Below are positions 45,370 through 57,182 of a stretch of DNA of 64,000 nt, one piece after another. The stretch covers positions 26,944,001 to 27,008,000 of the forward strand of contig JAWQUS010000025.1 of assembly GCA_036365455.1 (NCBI GenBank), written 5' to 3'. How positions within the stretch are numbered: position 1 is the first letter of the stretch; each line of letters starts with the position of its first letter. The DNA comes from Macrosoma leucophasiata. Taxonomy: Eukaryota > Arthropoda > Insecta > Lepidoptera > Hedylidae. Position numbers and translations under genes: made by a program. The notes under the pieces are model-generated. The model saw only the letters and a program-made list of their open reading frames with translations. It did not search any database and was not told where the DNA came from.

Positions 45370-46010
45370 ATGCTTTAATAAATTGAATAGCGGCGCGATA
45401 AGGCGGCAGCGGCACGGCTGCTTTGTACCTATTCTATTATTTCATGAGCCGATAAAAAAGGAATAAAGGCTCGCGGCCTAAACGCAGGAATGTTGTAGAT
45501 TTTTGTTTTAGGCGGGCGCCGGCGCCGGCCGCATTAGTGGCGACTCGGCTGCGACAACGCTTCCACATTAGCCGTTCGCGTATTGACCGCTTAAGACCAA
45601 AAATCCCAAGGGACCCTACCCTTGCAATCTATAAGCAACTCTACTTAAAGAAGAAAAGGTTGACTCTTCAATGTTATAGTCTAGCGATTAATGTTAAACA
45701 TTTCTCGTCGCTGTGCAATCTCCATGAACCGAACCGTCGTAACTGGAAAACAAGTCAATCTAAATCCAACCGTAACGGACGCAGATAAAGCAGACTTCTC
45801 TTCAGCGATAAAAAAGGACAAGCGAGGGCAGCTCTTGGCACGTCTCACGCCCACTTATCGACGGGACAATTTAGTCGATACGCGGGTACGTATAATATAT
45901 CAACCGGGCAGCTAATGAAGCCAGCGGACGGGCGCAGCTTATCGCGAGCGAGTGACGCGACGCGGCGGCGACGCGACGACGACGCGACGCGACCGCAGCG
46001 TGCACATTCA
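45370..46010. promoter_or_regulatory. GC-rich island with repeated CGATAA hexamers
   Basis: CGATAA or its complement occurs at 45396, 45450, 45806, 45855 and 45939, with AGATAA at 45783. The GC peaks are GGCGGGCGCCGGCGCCGGCC (45510) and a GACGCGACG-type repeat (45955-46005). No convincing exon: the frames here lack known motifs. Candidate promoter, enhancer or boundary element. Confidence 0.4.
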
Positions 46011-46839
46011 CAATGATTACTCTACGAAAGCCTTATGCTCCCACGCGCCTTCTCTTTCCCTTTTGGAAGGCTGTAATCGTAAATTAGTTGCAACAAGGCG
46101 ACGCGTCTAATAAGTGAACAAATCCTTATGGAATGAGATTAAATATGTTCAGTCTTCGATTCGATTACAAATGTTCTTACAGAGATCAACTTTTGTTTTT
46201 AATTCAAGCGGCAGCGTACATTACCTTGTACGTAGAAATCCATACTTGTCTTGTTTATTGTTTGTCTGAAACCTGGCCGTACGAAGGCTTCACATTTTAT
46301 GCATGCAGTAATTTTAGTGTCTTCTAAAAAAAACTCATTAGGACATTAGTATAGGATCTACATGATATGTTTTTTTGTAATTATTATCTCTTTTTACCTT
46401 ATCAATATAAACAAAATTAAAAAATACTAAATGACATATTTACTTCAAGAATCTTTACATAATAACTTAGGCCTCAGAATTAGAGCATCTACATATAGGT
46501 ACCTATAGGTAATAAGACAGTAAAAATCGAGTGTCTGTACATTTTTTTTCCATAAAACTGATAATGAGGCGATTAGAAAAGATATATAAGACAAAAAGAA
46601 AAAAACAATTTTTAGATTTTTTGTGTGTCTGTCTGATACGTTATACCTTCGAAACCACTCAACGGATTTGAACGCGGTTTTCACAGGTGGATTAAGTACA
46701 TATAATTAGGAGCGCTGTCAAAACTCTGTTTCGTCAAAATCGGTTAAGGGAAAAGACGTTATGGTCAATTAATTGTAGGGATTTAGCTCAAGCACTGCTT
46801 CAAAACTTTTAAACAGAGTTGAATGCGGTTTACATAGGC

Positions 46840-47045
46840 GTTTTTGACGATAGTGGCGTTAGTGGCATTGGTGGCGTTAGTGGCATTGGTGTCGTTAGTG
46901 GCATTGGTGGCGTTTCTGTCGTTGGTGGTGGTGGCGTTGGTGGCATTTGTTGTGTTCATGGCATTGGTGGGGTTGGTGGCATTGGTGGTGGTGTTGGCAG
47001 CATTGGTGGAGTTGGCAGCATTGGTGGAGTTGGTGGTGATAAAAT
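46840..47045. repeat. Minisatellite GGCATTGGTGGCGTTAGT
   Basis: About 18-27 bp units (GTTAGTGGCATTGGTGGCG and variants) over about 200 bp. It is the reverse complement of the CCA-rich block of the composite repeats and lies 1 kb left of copy 2. Gly/Val and Asn/Ala/Thr open frames across it are artefacts. Confidence 0.85.
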
Positions 47046-48118
47046 TGTACATCAGTCTTTTGTCTTTATCTTTCTTGCCCAATCGACAGTCTAATAGATA
47101 AAGATAAAGTATAAAAATGTTATACTTCAGCTACTTATATTTGTATATTTATCGTCTATGAATAGAGAGGTTAGTGTTTTTCACATACTCCTTCTGTATG
47201 TGAAAAATACTATTGTGATTTCAGAGATTTTGAATGTTAATGTACACATTTGAAATAACACAGTGCCACTGAAATTAGGACCATAACAGGGAATTGCACT
47301 TGGAATTCTGCTAAATGAATGACTTTGATCTTAACGAATATATAAGTGTTTCTTTTTTTTCATATTATCTAGTTCTAGTGAGGAAAGAATTGAATTTTCT
47401 ACGACATACTCGTACCTATCACTCCAATTTTAAATTACTATTAATATCTGTTTTTACTTTTACTGTATATAATATAATAGTTATTCACTCTAGATATTAT
47501 ATTTTGTGATTTCTAGACGTTCTGTAAGTAAGTAGGTACCTGTAAAGATTTATTCGAAATATAAAGTATTTTCTTTGTTTCTTTAACACCAATTCCTATA
47601 TTATGTAGATTTTAATCTTTATTATAACTCCATATTTAAATACAATGTAACTTAATCCTAAAAGCTAAAATGCTCTTTAAAAAAGACTCTTCTCGTCCAG
47701 CGCGTTACAAATAAACACAATGCCCTCTAAAAGGGTCGCTAAGGTTACGGTGACCTATATATATGTTCAATAATACCTTGTCATTATAATAATATGTCCC
47801 GTCGCTTGTTTCTTGTTGTTGAGTCGGCGAACTTGCTGTGTTGTACGTCGGCAGAGATCTATACTACCAATTACATTTGATGAGTGTTATTATCTTAAGT
47901 GCCCTAGTGTTGTAGTTTAGTGGCAGTAAAACTACTGATGCACTAAATTTGCTGTGCTTTAGTGAATTATAGTGTGTTCTTTCAGTTCAAGTAATCCTCA
48001 TTGGTATGCTGAACTTACATAAAATATGGTCAATCACATCACATCAAAACATAATAATATTTCATAATCCGCCTATTTTTTCTGTCTTGAGAGTACTTTG
48101 TTCCGAGATTAGCTTTAG
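47046..48118. other. AT-rich, no gene seen
   Basis: Contains the inverted repeat TTTTTCACATAC / GTATGTGAAAAA near 47175-47207. No repeat family identified. Confidence 0.45.
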
Positions 48119-48775
48119 TAAAACCAGCGCCACCAATAATACCTACCAACGCCACTAACGCCACCAAAACCACCACCACCGTCATCAGCATCATAATAAT
48201 TACATCCGGAAGACGTCCATCCGTCTCCGCTGGACAAAGCCTTTCCAGAAGATGCTCATAACAGTGTTGTGCGTCATAAGGAAAGAATATACCTACCATA
48301 ATTGCCACGCTTGGCATGCTGATTGGTGCTCATAGCGGCGATTGTTTTATGCCGGGACGCTGCTATGCGTTATGCTTAATGTAGGTACTAACAGAGAAAA
48401 AACCGGCCAAGTGCACGTGTACGTCGAACTCGTGCACGAAGGGTTCCGTCCAAAAAATTGCATAAAAATAACGTTTTTTGTATGGGTGTAATATTTACTT
48501 TATTTTTATTTAATTATTTACTATGGAAGGTAACGGGATAAAAAGTAGCCAGTGTTGTGCGCCAAACGTTCAAAGTATAATTATACCAAGTTTCATCGTA
48601 ATCGGACCGGTAGATTTTGTGTGATGCTTGAACAAACAAACAGACAGACAGTCAATTTTTTTTCTAATCACATATTTGTATTCGGTATCGATCTAGTAAC
48701 ATCCCCTGGTATTTATTTTTTCAATATTTTTAATGTACAGAATTTACACTTCTACAGTTTTATTATAATTAAAGA
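48119..48775 (+). repeat. Composite repeat, copy 2, internally deleted
   Basis: A short CCACCA stretch (48119-48185), family B inverted (48185-48372) and F start (48396-48470) lead into the GGGATAAAAAGTAGCCAGTG segment (48534-48775). The last part is about 90 percent the same as 31905-32130. About 500 bp of the F interior present in copy 1 is missing. Confidence 0.7.
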
Positions 48776-48967
48776 ATTGATTGAAAATAAAAAAAAGGAA
48801 ATTCAATTGTATATGTTTGGCATAGGATATATACAAAACTATTAGGGTATAGTACTATTGGGTTATAGGTATTGCTCTTGTTTTGTTTTTGTTAGTGTTC
48901 TAATTTTAGTACTTGATTCAACCTTCTCAATATTTAGGTATACAGGCAGTCAATACCTAGGAGGCAT

Positions 48968-49250
48968 ATTTTTTGTGTAAGGAAGGTGGCAAACAAGTAT
49001 GCTCACTTTGGTGTTAAGTGATAACTGCAGCCTAACAGTCATCTACACAAAAACCAAAGGTCAAAATGTTGATGATGTGTTCCACTCCTGAGGCCTAAGT
49101 TGTCCTGTCTCTGTGATAGTTATTAAAGGGCTTTACAATACCATCTTACTGGAACACGATAGTGCTGAATAGATACTACCATTTAGCGGCAGATAAATTA
49201 GGTAATGCGGTGGTGCCTACGCCCTCTAGCTCCTGGAACTCTACCACCAG
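48968..49250 (-). repeat. Family A copy
   Basis: GTGTAAGGAAGGTGGCAAAC, CTCCTGAGGCCTAAGTTGTC and CTCCTGGAACTCTACCACCA. Confidence 0.85.
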
Positions 49251-50055
49251 TAAATTGAATATTAATATTAAGTAAACGGCTATAGATTCAAAATGAAATT
49301 AACATTCTCTGACTATTACAAACACCTACTCTAAGAAAAGTTATTTTTGTAGCGGGGTTTTTTTTTTGTAAAATTTAAGGGATTGATCCGTACATTTCAG
49401 ATTTAGACAGTCTCTCTCATAACAGGCTCTATTGAATCAATAACGTCTAACAAAAATTCAATAACAAACGGTTTTTTAAGTCAAATAGGTACTAACATTA
49501 GGTAAACCATCTTTGGAGGGTGAAAAGAACAGAACTCTCATATTTAGTCAGAAAATAGAGTGTAAATATATCTTAAAGTTTTTTTACTACAAGACTGGAC
49601 AAATGGTACAATATTTGAAATGTTAAAGTGCCACAATACATACTTCAATCACATAATCACATAAGAGCACTACTGAGTAAACATTTCTCTACCTCACTAC
49701 GTTATCGCGTGAGATAGTTCGGGTGAGATTACAAGCACATGTAATAAGTACCTACTTACATAGTTCCTCTTATCTCCACACTTGTTAACTGGATGAAAAT
49801 AAACCGACAACAGACAAACAAATAGGCGAACCGTGAGACGTATTGTGATGAGTTAAGCAAAATATTTGCGAACAACTTCATTTGAAGGAAAGGCACAGTG
49901 AGAAAAAAGTGTTATAGAAAAAGATTAGGTTAGAGTTTTTACCTGTGGTTGAACCGTTGTATAATTCTTTACATATCTTTTGTCCGTCTAAGATGAATCA
50001 TCCTCTAAAAGGTTTTACTTTCTCATCAGGAGTTACTGAATTACTGATAGAGTCG

Positions 50056-50118
50056 GTGTTCCGGTTAGAGGTAATTTAATGCTCTATAATTACTGTCACA
50101 AAGACAACTGACTACGAA
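50056..50118 (+). repeat. Family A fragment
   Basis: GTCGGTGTTCCGGTTAGAGG and TTACTGTCACAAAGACAAC. A second eroded piece is at 50690-50790. Confidence 0.5.
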
Positions 50119-50127
50119 CCTTTAATC

Positions 50128-50330
50128 CTACTAATAGGTACCTACTACTCGTATAAATGCAAAAGTTTGTGAGTATGAATATTTGTTCCTCGTTCAGTAA
50201 AAAACTACCTACTGGACGGATTTGGATGAATTTTACAGTAATATGGGTTATACGTTTGAATAACATAAAGGCTACAATTTGTAATTATTAAAAGTCACGC
50301 GGACGAAGTCGTGGGCAAAACCTATAATCT
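50128..50330 (-). repeat. Family H copy, inverted
   Basis: AATCCTACTAATAGG, CTACTGGACGGATTTGGATG and GTCACGCGGACGAAGTCGTG. Confidence 0.7.
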
Positions 50331-51248
50331 AATAAAATTCCAGTGCATACCTATGTGTTTGTCACCTCTCAGATCTTTGAGTTTTGTGTAGTGTAAACAT
50401 TGTGTAGAGATGATATAGGATTGCAATTTTTACCACCATTAGACCATCATTAGATAAAAACAGAGGCATGTAATATTTTTCTGCAAGATCTGGTCTTTAT
50501 TTACTGTGAGAAAGGAAATATATCTCTAGTTCCTAGATCCGAGAGTTCTAGAGATGTACATAACAGATACAGATTCTTTATTCTTATCATAATAAAACAA
50601 CAGAGTGAGGTAAAATTTCTCTTCAAATGCTCCAGCGGTATCAAACTCATGAAGTACCATTTAAAATAGTGCTCAAAAAATTTCACAGTTCTTAGCACTA
50701 TCATAGAAGCATAACAACCTAGGTAAGTCTATGGTGGCAAGTGACAACCTGCAGCATTTTGGAAGTCGCGTTTTGTGTAAATGTAGTTTTTCATAGATGA
50801 CAGTAACGTACATCCCGCAAGCCCGTCTTGTCAGGCTATTTCAATAAAATATCTCAAAATATGAACTGCAGTAAATATTTACCACTATTGGCATCTGTTA
50901 TATCTATCAGTTGCACATCCATTTTTAACCAAGACGAATAAATCGATTTAAATAGGTGGTTCAAGAATTTTTGGAATCCAATATGATAACTAACTAAGTA
51001 CATCCATTAATGTAGTAATTTGTACGAACGGATCATAAACTTGACGTAAACCAGTTGGGCTCCAACAATAACTACCTGAGGAATTCAGTGCGACGATCAT
51101 CAACGCTGAGATGGGAATATATTTATACCTAATCTAGATTAGATCAGGTCCCGCGATAACATTTGGTAAAAAATATTCTTGTCTATAATTTCCGCGTGTC
51201 CCAATTAAGTTAAAAAGAGTACTAAAATTAACTTTAAATGTATTATTG

Positions 51249-51320
51249 CAACTGCCTCGATGTCTTAATGGTTATTGCGAATACCACGTTGGGTTCCATC
51301 TCAAAGTCGAATGAGTGGCG
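51249..51320 (+). mobile_element. SINE C head fragment
   Basis: CAACTGCCTCGATGTCTTAA and CACGTTGGGTTCCATCTC keep the A- and B-box layout. A shorter head is at 43588-43622 (CAACTGCCTCAGTAGTCTAG). Confidence 0.5.
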
Positions 51321-51426
51321 TTCGGTATTTTTTATTTCGGAGCTTAGTCGAAATTAGTCGCAGACTGGTAGGACTGGTACTCTCGGAGCTTGGAAATATG
51401 GACAAATTAATGTCAATACATCAAAT

Positions 51427-51712
51427 AATAAACGTAACTTCACGCCTGTAATCCCCGAAGGGGTAGGCAGAGGTGCAGTATGCATGCGTTCAAGCAAACA
51501 TGCAAACACCCACGATTCGCCGGCTACGTTTTGGCCCATGTAACAGGCTTGATGACATCTCCGGGCAAAACCTAACTCAAGACTAACTACTCGTGAACTA
51601 TACGAGTAGTATAGGTATCACTGACTATCGTATAACAGGCCAGTCTCCGGGCACATTACCAAACTTCGAGGTACTGGGGAATTTCCAGAAAATGGAAAAA
51701 TCCCAATAGAAC
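51427..51712 (-). mobile_element. SINE C copy with clear LINE-like tail
   Basis: Minus strand: TTTTCCAGAAGTTTGG-like words with an internal insertion or duplication near 51580-51650, then ACATGGGCCAAAACGTAGCC and GTGGGTGTTTGCATGTTTG. The tail is CTCTGCCTACCCCTTCGGGG then ATTACAGGCGTGAAGTTACG. This copy shows the shared LINE tail best. Confidence 0.75.
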
Positions 51713-51769
51713 CAGAGATAAAGGACTTGCTAGCTTCAGTGCTATTTTTCAAATTTCTAACATTTGTGT

Positions 51770-51945
51770 GCGTCACTTTTGGTATGTGGGATGACAGTGG
51801 CGATAATTATACTTATTTCAATACTGTAGCTAAACTATCTGCCGCCAAATAGTATTATCGCTCTATTGGAACGGTTTGGCCACCATTGAGTAGAGGAAGA
51901 AAGCAACTCCACTAGTGGGTGAAAGGATCATCATGCCAGGACGCC
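51770..51945 (-). mobile_element. Family B fragment, old
   Basis: ATTGGAACGGTTTGGCCACC, GAGTAGAGGAAGAAAGC and CCACTAGTGGGTGAAAGGAT. Confidence 0.45.
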
Positions 51946-52556
51946 TTCCCAATAGGGTAATTGGGAAATTGAAAAATGACAGAAATCTATGGACTATTTG
52001 CCTAATAAACTGTTTGATAACTAAACATAACATAACCATACAAACATAATATTATATTATTAAAATCAGTTTTATTTTTAAGAGTTTTAAAGCTAATAGT
52101 CGAGTTGTGATTTATTCCACATGTCTGCATAATTATCATAACGGCCGAACAATCTGACTGTTGAATCAGTTCACTGATTGACATTGCAATACATTACCAA
52201 ATCAGAATGTACCGAGATAAACTTGAAGACGCGATAACACTTATTTAGCGTCCATAAAACATAACGGGTGACATAAAAGATACAGATGACGTTTTGCGAA
52301 AGTGACGTTCTGCGACAAAACCATTATAAAGTACCTAATATCCTAAAATTTTTCTTTTTTTTTTCGTAAAATTTTTATATGTGTATTTCTCATTTCTCAC
52401 ATAGGTAATTCTCGCATTTTATTATTTAAATTATTTATTATTATTTTAATTTTAAAATTATCTAGTTTGGTCTTAATATTTATGGTATTGTACAGTGAGG
52501 CTAATGTGCGTTTTCCTATGTATTGGAATAATTTTGAATTGAAACAATGCTACCTA

Positions 52557-53192
52557 TTTTGGGTTCCATAGTAAACAAGGAACCCTTATAGTTTCGCCAT
52601 GTCCGTCTGTCTGTCTGTCAGTCCGCGGTTTAGCGTTGGTAGTAGAGACTTGAAATTTGGCACAAGTATACACCTTAATCACGCCACGGCAAACTGGTAG
52701 AATAAAAACATGAAAAAAAAAATTTGGGTACCTCCCCTACATGTAACGCGCGGATAACATTTTTATTTTTCGTTTTCTTTATAGTGTGACATATCGTTGG
52801 ATGAATCTTTCAAAAAATGTTAGGGATGTGCTGATATCATTTTCCGATTTAGTTTAACTGTTTGGGACTTATTAAGCTATAGGTAGTGCTAATTTTCGTT
52901 AGAGTCAAGTGACCCTACCGCCTCTACCAACTAAACAGCTGTTGTTAAAAATTCAAACTTTACGGCAATAGTAGGTAGGTACATATTATTATAATGAAAT
53001 TAAAAGGAAACTGTCACACTTAAATTGGCTTTACAAGTTTGCGAGTAATTGTCGACCAAATAAATTTCACTAGAAAATTTTGAAGAACTCCATAAACGAA
53101 ATATATTTATTTTTTTTCATGACATTATTCAAACCTAAAAACTACGGAACCCTACATTGGGCGTAGCCCGACACGCACATGATCGGTTTTTA
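52557..53192 (-). repeat. Family F repeat copy
   Basis: GGGTTCCATAGTAAACAAGG, CGCCATGTCCGTCTGTCTGT and CTTGAAATTTGGCACAAGTA, then AAACTACGGAACCCTACA and CGACACGCACATGATCGG. Confidence 0.7.
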
Positions 53193-53440
53193 TGTCATTA
53201 GATGACTGGCAAACAAGCATACAGTTCACATTTATGACAGGTACATAAGTGTGGCCTATAAACATCACACTCTGAAGTCTTCATTGTTTAGCCGCTGCGG
53301 CGGAAATTACAGCGTAGTTTACCACCGGAACATAATATATACCCACCGCTGCGCTGCACACTACAATTCAGCGTTATCGTTTCAGTTTATCTCGTAGATG
53401 TTTACAGGCTGCAGTACTCATTCACTTACCTACCGTCAAT
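53188..53440. repeat. Family A remnants, both strands
   Basis: Minus tail at 53190-53275 (CTGGCAAACAAGCATACAGT) and a plus piece at 53395-53440 (ATGTTTACAGGCTGCAGTAC). Confidence 0.5.
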
Positions 53441-55447
53441 GCTATTTTTAATCATACATTATATTTTGTTATTTTTGTAGATAAATCGAAACGTAGTATT
53501 ATAGAATATCAATGCCATTCATTCGCTGAGAAACAATGATACCTAATTAATATTTGCAAATTTGTTTCTGAAACTAATTACTGGAAGGAATAATTCAAAA
53601 ACACATAATTATGTAAAAAAAATTGCTACCCAATTCTCAAACAAGTGTGCAAAATATTTTTTTCTCAGTGAATATAAGGCGTATTCAATTCTAAGTGAGT
53701 GCGTTCGGTCAATCAACATTTTATTTGACTGCATGTCAGCAATAAAAGCAGACAGACGGCTATTCGATTGAACCTGCCGCCTTACCTCGCCACTGTGCTA
53801 CGTGCCTCACTCACCATACACCCGTAATAATGTTTATTGCAGCTAGACTAGGTATTCGGTGAATGTCCCACCGACCACGTCAGCCGTTCATAGAATACAG
53901 CTAACGCCATCTAGTTGTGGATCATGGAACTTTATTTATTCTTGTTATGGTTATTACAGTGTACATTGATATTAAGAGTAGTATTGATACCATTGCCCAC
54001 ATTGAAAAAAAAATCCTGATAGCAATAAGGTTTATGAAAAATATTTGAATACACCAATAAAATGTGAAGTTTAGTACTTAACGTTACTTTGAGGCATGTA
54101 GCGTCACCTGTTGTGCGTAGTAAAAATCTTTAGTTTCTTAACATTGAAATAGATGGCGCTACTTGCCGTTAAAATAGATAATTAACGATGTTTATTATTA
54201 ATTTCTATTTTAATTATTAATAACAATAAAATGTTGCATCATGGTTATTCGTTGTTATTAAAATAAATAACTACCTTTATTATTCTGACAGAGTAAAAAG
54301 TAAGAATAGTTTTTTCATTCAAAATTATAATGATGTTTACGAAATTATAATAAGTAGGTAGTATCTACTTACCTATTAACTCTATGAGGTCCACGTGTTT
54401 TTGGCTTCTAGTAGGTACTTACGAATTATAGAACCACGCGTTGCAAAATGTAGGTACTGATATTTATCCTATTAGGAACAGTGTTGTACTCTTGATGGTA
54501 AAATAAATCGTCGTAGTTCACAGAATCATACATATCCTAGAATTCTAGCGGGAAGAATAACAAGCCTGTCCTAACCTTTAAGAAATATTCACGGACTAGT
54601 GTGATCACTTAACTAAATATGAAAACGAAATGAAACAAAATGAACGTCATGGCAACTTGTTTATTTTGGTATTCAGTTCTAGGATATAGTTATATTACAA
54701 AATTCCATTCTGTTATAAAGTACCAATTACCAATACTTTACACACACAAATAACTCTCGCATACAACATTTATACCTTATACATAAATATTATAAATATA
54801 TTAATAAATTCGTCATAAAGTAATATTTCTACGTCTTGGGTAATTTATTTCACTAATTTATATCTAGTTACACATTCAGCTAAGATGAAATTTAGTTTAT
54901 GTAGGTCAACATTATAAGCTGCGATTATAGATGTTCAGAAGTTGTGAGTAATTACAGAAAATTATTGTAAGTCTGGTGAGGTCTAGTCATCAAACTACAG
55001 TACGAAAAGGTTGATTAAGTAAGTATTAAAAAGTTTCATAGTCAACGGGTTCTTCAACTACGAATACTACAGGTGATCAAAACTAATATAGGTATATAGA
55101 TCCACATCAAAATAATTAAAATGTAGACTTTGGTATCACTTCACACACATCTAAGACATGATGACAAGGCTAAGTTGCAATTTTGAAATCCGAGTTTTGA
55201 TTAGGTATGTGATGGTGCCAAAATAATTCAGTTTTGAACATGCTAAAGGTGTAAGATATTCCTTGAAGCCACTCTTAGTTTTATTACATCGCGAATGTTG
55301 TGACCATGATGACAGCAAGAACAGACAAACTAGCAAAGATCGGTTAATAACAAGAGCAGAACAAGAATATGTACTTTTTGCACATGATCATTATTTATTG
55401 AATTCAATAATAATAACAGTAAAAAGGGGACAGAGCAGCTTGTGGCG
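53441..55447. other. AT-rich, no gene seen
   Basis: About 2 kb without recognised repeats or exons, among the longest plain stretches in the window. Confidence 0.45.
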
Positions 55448-55611
55448 AGCTGTTGGTGAGTAGCGACACCACCCCCTACCATCATCTCGAGTTCCTCCGA
55501 GAGAACTGGGCTCCGCCTCGTCCGCCACACAGAGGTACGGCCGGACAGAGCATCAGGTCTCTCACCTCTGGCTTGCCTTCATTGGCCGGTCAGAGTGGGG
55601 CGCTAGAGGTA

Positions 55612-56210
55612 TGGCATTTGCAGAAATTTAGTTAATAGGCTCTTGTCTAAATTTCTGCAAGAGCCATACACTCGGGGGTGGAAGTGTCTAAAGGCATAAT
55701 AGCGGGGAAGCCCACTCCGAGCTCGAGATTACTCGCCCGTGATGGTGAAACCGGGGCCACACCTCTCGACACCCCCAGCCTCTCTCAACAGTGTTGCCCC
55801 CCGTCGACCATCGGGTTGGCTGTTTGGGGGGCCCACCAAGGAGAGGCGAGTCACCACCTGCCTAAAGTAGGATTCGATAATGTGAGATGTTGAATATAGG
55901 CAGGATGTTGAATATAGGCAGGTGCCGGATCTCACTCCATAGGCCCAGCCAGCAAGTCCCCCAGTTCACCCACATAGCCCAAAGTTTGGCGAATCACTTA
56001 TCATTACAATAGTCCCATTATATTCTGCGGGGTCTGTCTGTGCCTGTATTTACTATTGATGCAGTCAGAGAGAGGTCCCGCCGAATATAACCCATTACAA
56101 AGTAGATCAAAATTCTCGAAAGGGCCTCTACGTGTTGGACTCCCCATGTCCCCGCGCAAGCCTGACAATGGTCCGGGGTTCAAATTGGACCCCGTGCTGA
56201 CGAGAGACAG
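55612..56210 (+). repeat. Long repeat G2, second copy of the hairpin-headed repeat
   Basis: Matches 15683-16263 at high identity. The hairpin arms here extend further outward (ATGGC / GCCAT). It differs by a tandem duplication of 18 bp (ATGTTGAATATAGGCAGG twice, near 55891-55925). Sequence before the hairpin (from 55448) is GC-rich and not shared with copy one. Same orientation in both places. Confidence 0.8.
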
Positions 56211-57121
56211 TAAAAACATTATTATTCATAGCATAAGCCAGAAGTTGCAGAATAATAGAAATAGCTCACAGCAACAGTTAACAATCCCCTAAACAAGGAA
56301 TCCATCGCTGTGAACAAGATTACTACCCTAAAAGTAAGTTTTCATTGATATTGATATTAAAACATTTAAAAATCTACATCTAGTAGTTTACCCTTTTTAG
56401 TATACATTGTCTTATAAGCTGTTTGTATAGGGATTCAATAAAAAAATAATATAGGAACTTACCGCTTAAATAAAGCCATTCCATGTTACCTTTTTTAAAT
56501 TAGGGAACATCTTTCGACTTTTAAATAACGGTACCCAATATAAATCTAACATTTTCTTAACAAATATAGAGAAGAAATAAGTATAAATAACTACATATTT
56601 ACAATTTGGTATAGCTATTTTCTGTTTGTACAAACTTAATTATTATAATTGTGATGTTATTATCTTTCCCACTAACCTTTATTCATTAAAACTATTTTCA
56701 TACTCAAAAATCTCATATTTTAAAATTAAACAGAAATGCAACAGATGATACAACGATGGCATAATAACCTGTTTAAAACTGATAAGTTCAAAGAGTGCGT
56801 GTAGGTAACATGATCCCGAGCTCGAAGGAAATCGATATATTATTATTATTGATACCTATAGATCATGATTTATCACAGGGACTGGTCCCTGTAACGTCTA
56901 TCGATCTTACGTATTAACAACACTGCCAGCTTCGTAGCTTAAATGCGAACAGGAGAAAACTTCACAAATGCAACGTTTTTACAGTCAATACACCTGCACA
57001 CTACAATATGAATGTGTAGCGTCCACTACATTAAGTAGCCAAAACTAAATTGTTCTTGTGTCCAACTTGACGCCGTCCATAAATGCGCACAACCTCGAGA
57101 TATTGGAAGTGGCGGTGGTGG
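56211..57121 (-). other. Presumed 3' UTR / downstream region of the GATA gene
   Basis: This is AT-rich single-copy sequence after the candidate stop codon. A minus-strand AATAAA (plus TTTATT) occurs near 56680 and could be the poly(A) signal. No other coding signal is seen. The block ends at the repeat copy at 55612-56210. Confidence 0.25.
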
Positions 57122-57182
57122 TTAGGGCAGTCGGTAGTGCGAGGTCGCTGTCGACACCGCCGGTCGCTCTAGCGCTGGTACC
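57122..57182 (-). CDS. Candidate last coding exon of the GATA factor gene
   Basis: The minus-strand acceptor GATGTTGCAG|GGTACC accepts the phase-2 donor of the exon at 61648-61741. The junction codon becomes ATG, and the frame reads VPALERPAVSTATSHYRLP then TAA (57124-57122). Codon third positions are mostly G or C, unlike the surrounding AT-rich sequence. The intron would be about 4.5 kb and would carry an R1-clade LINE, a MITE-like segment and tandem repeats. A second frame through the same GC patch stays open longer (GTSARATGGVDSDLAL onward, to a TAG near 57048) but fits the upstream phase less well. The match of phases across three exons ending in a stop is the main support. The peptide is not recognised. 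Confidence 0.5.

Noticed and set aside
44993..45415. 140-codon minus frame with hydrophobic stretches
   Set aside because: AT-rich composition, no motif, no splice sites. Best seen as chance.
45537..45915. Basic 83- and 74-codon frames in the GC island
   Set aside because: No domain, start context or splice support, and codon use does not stand out.
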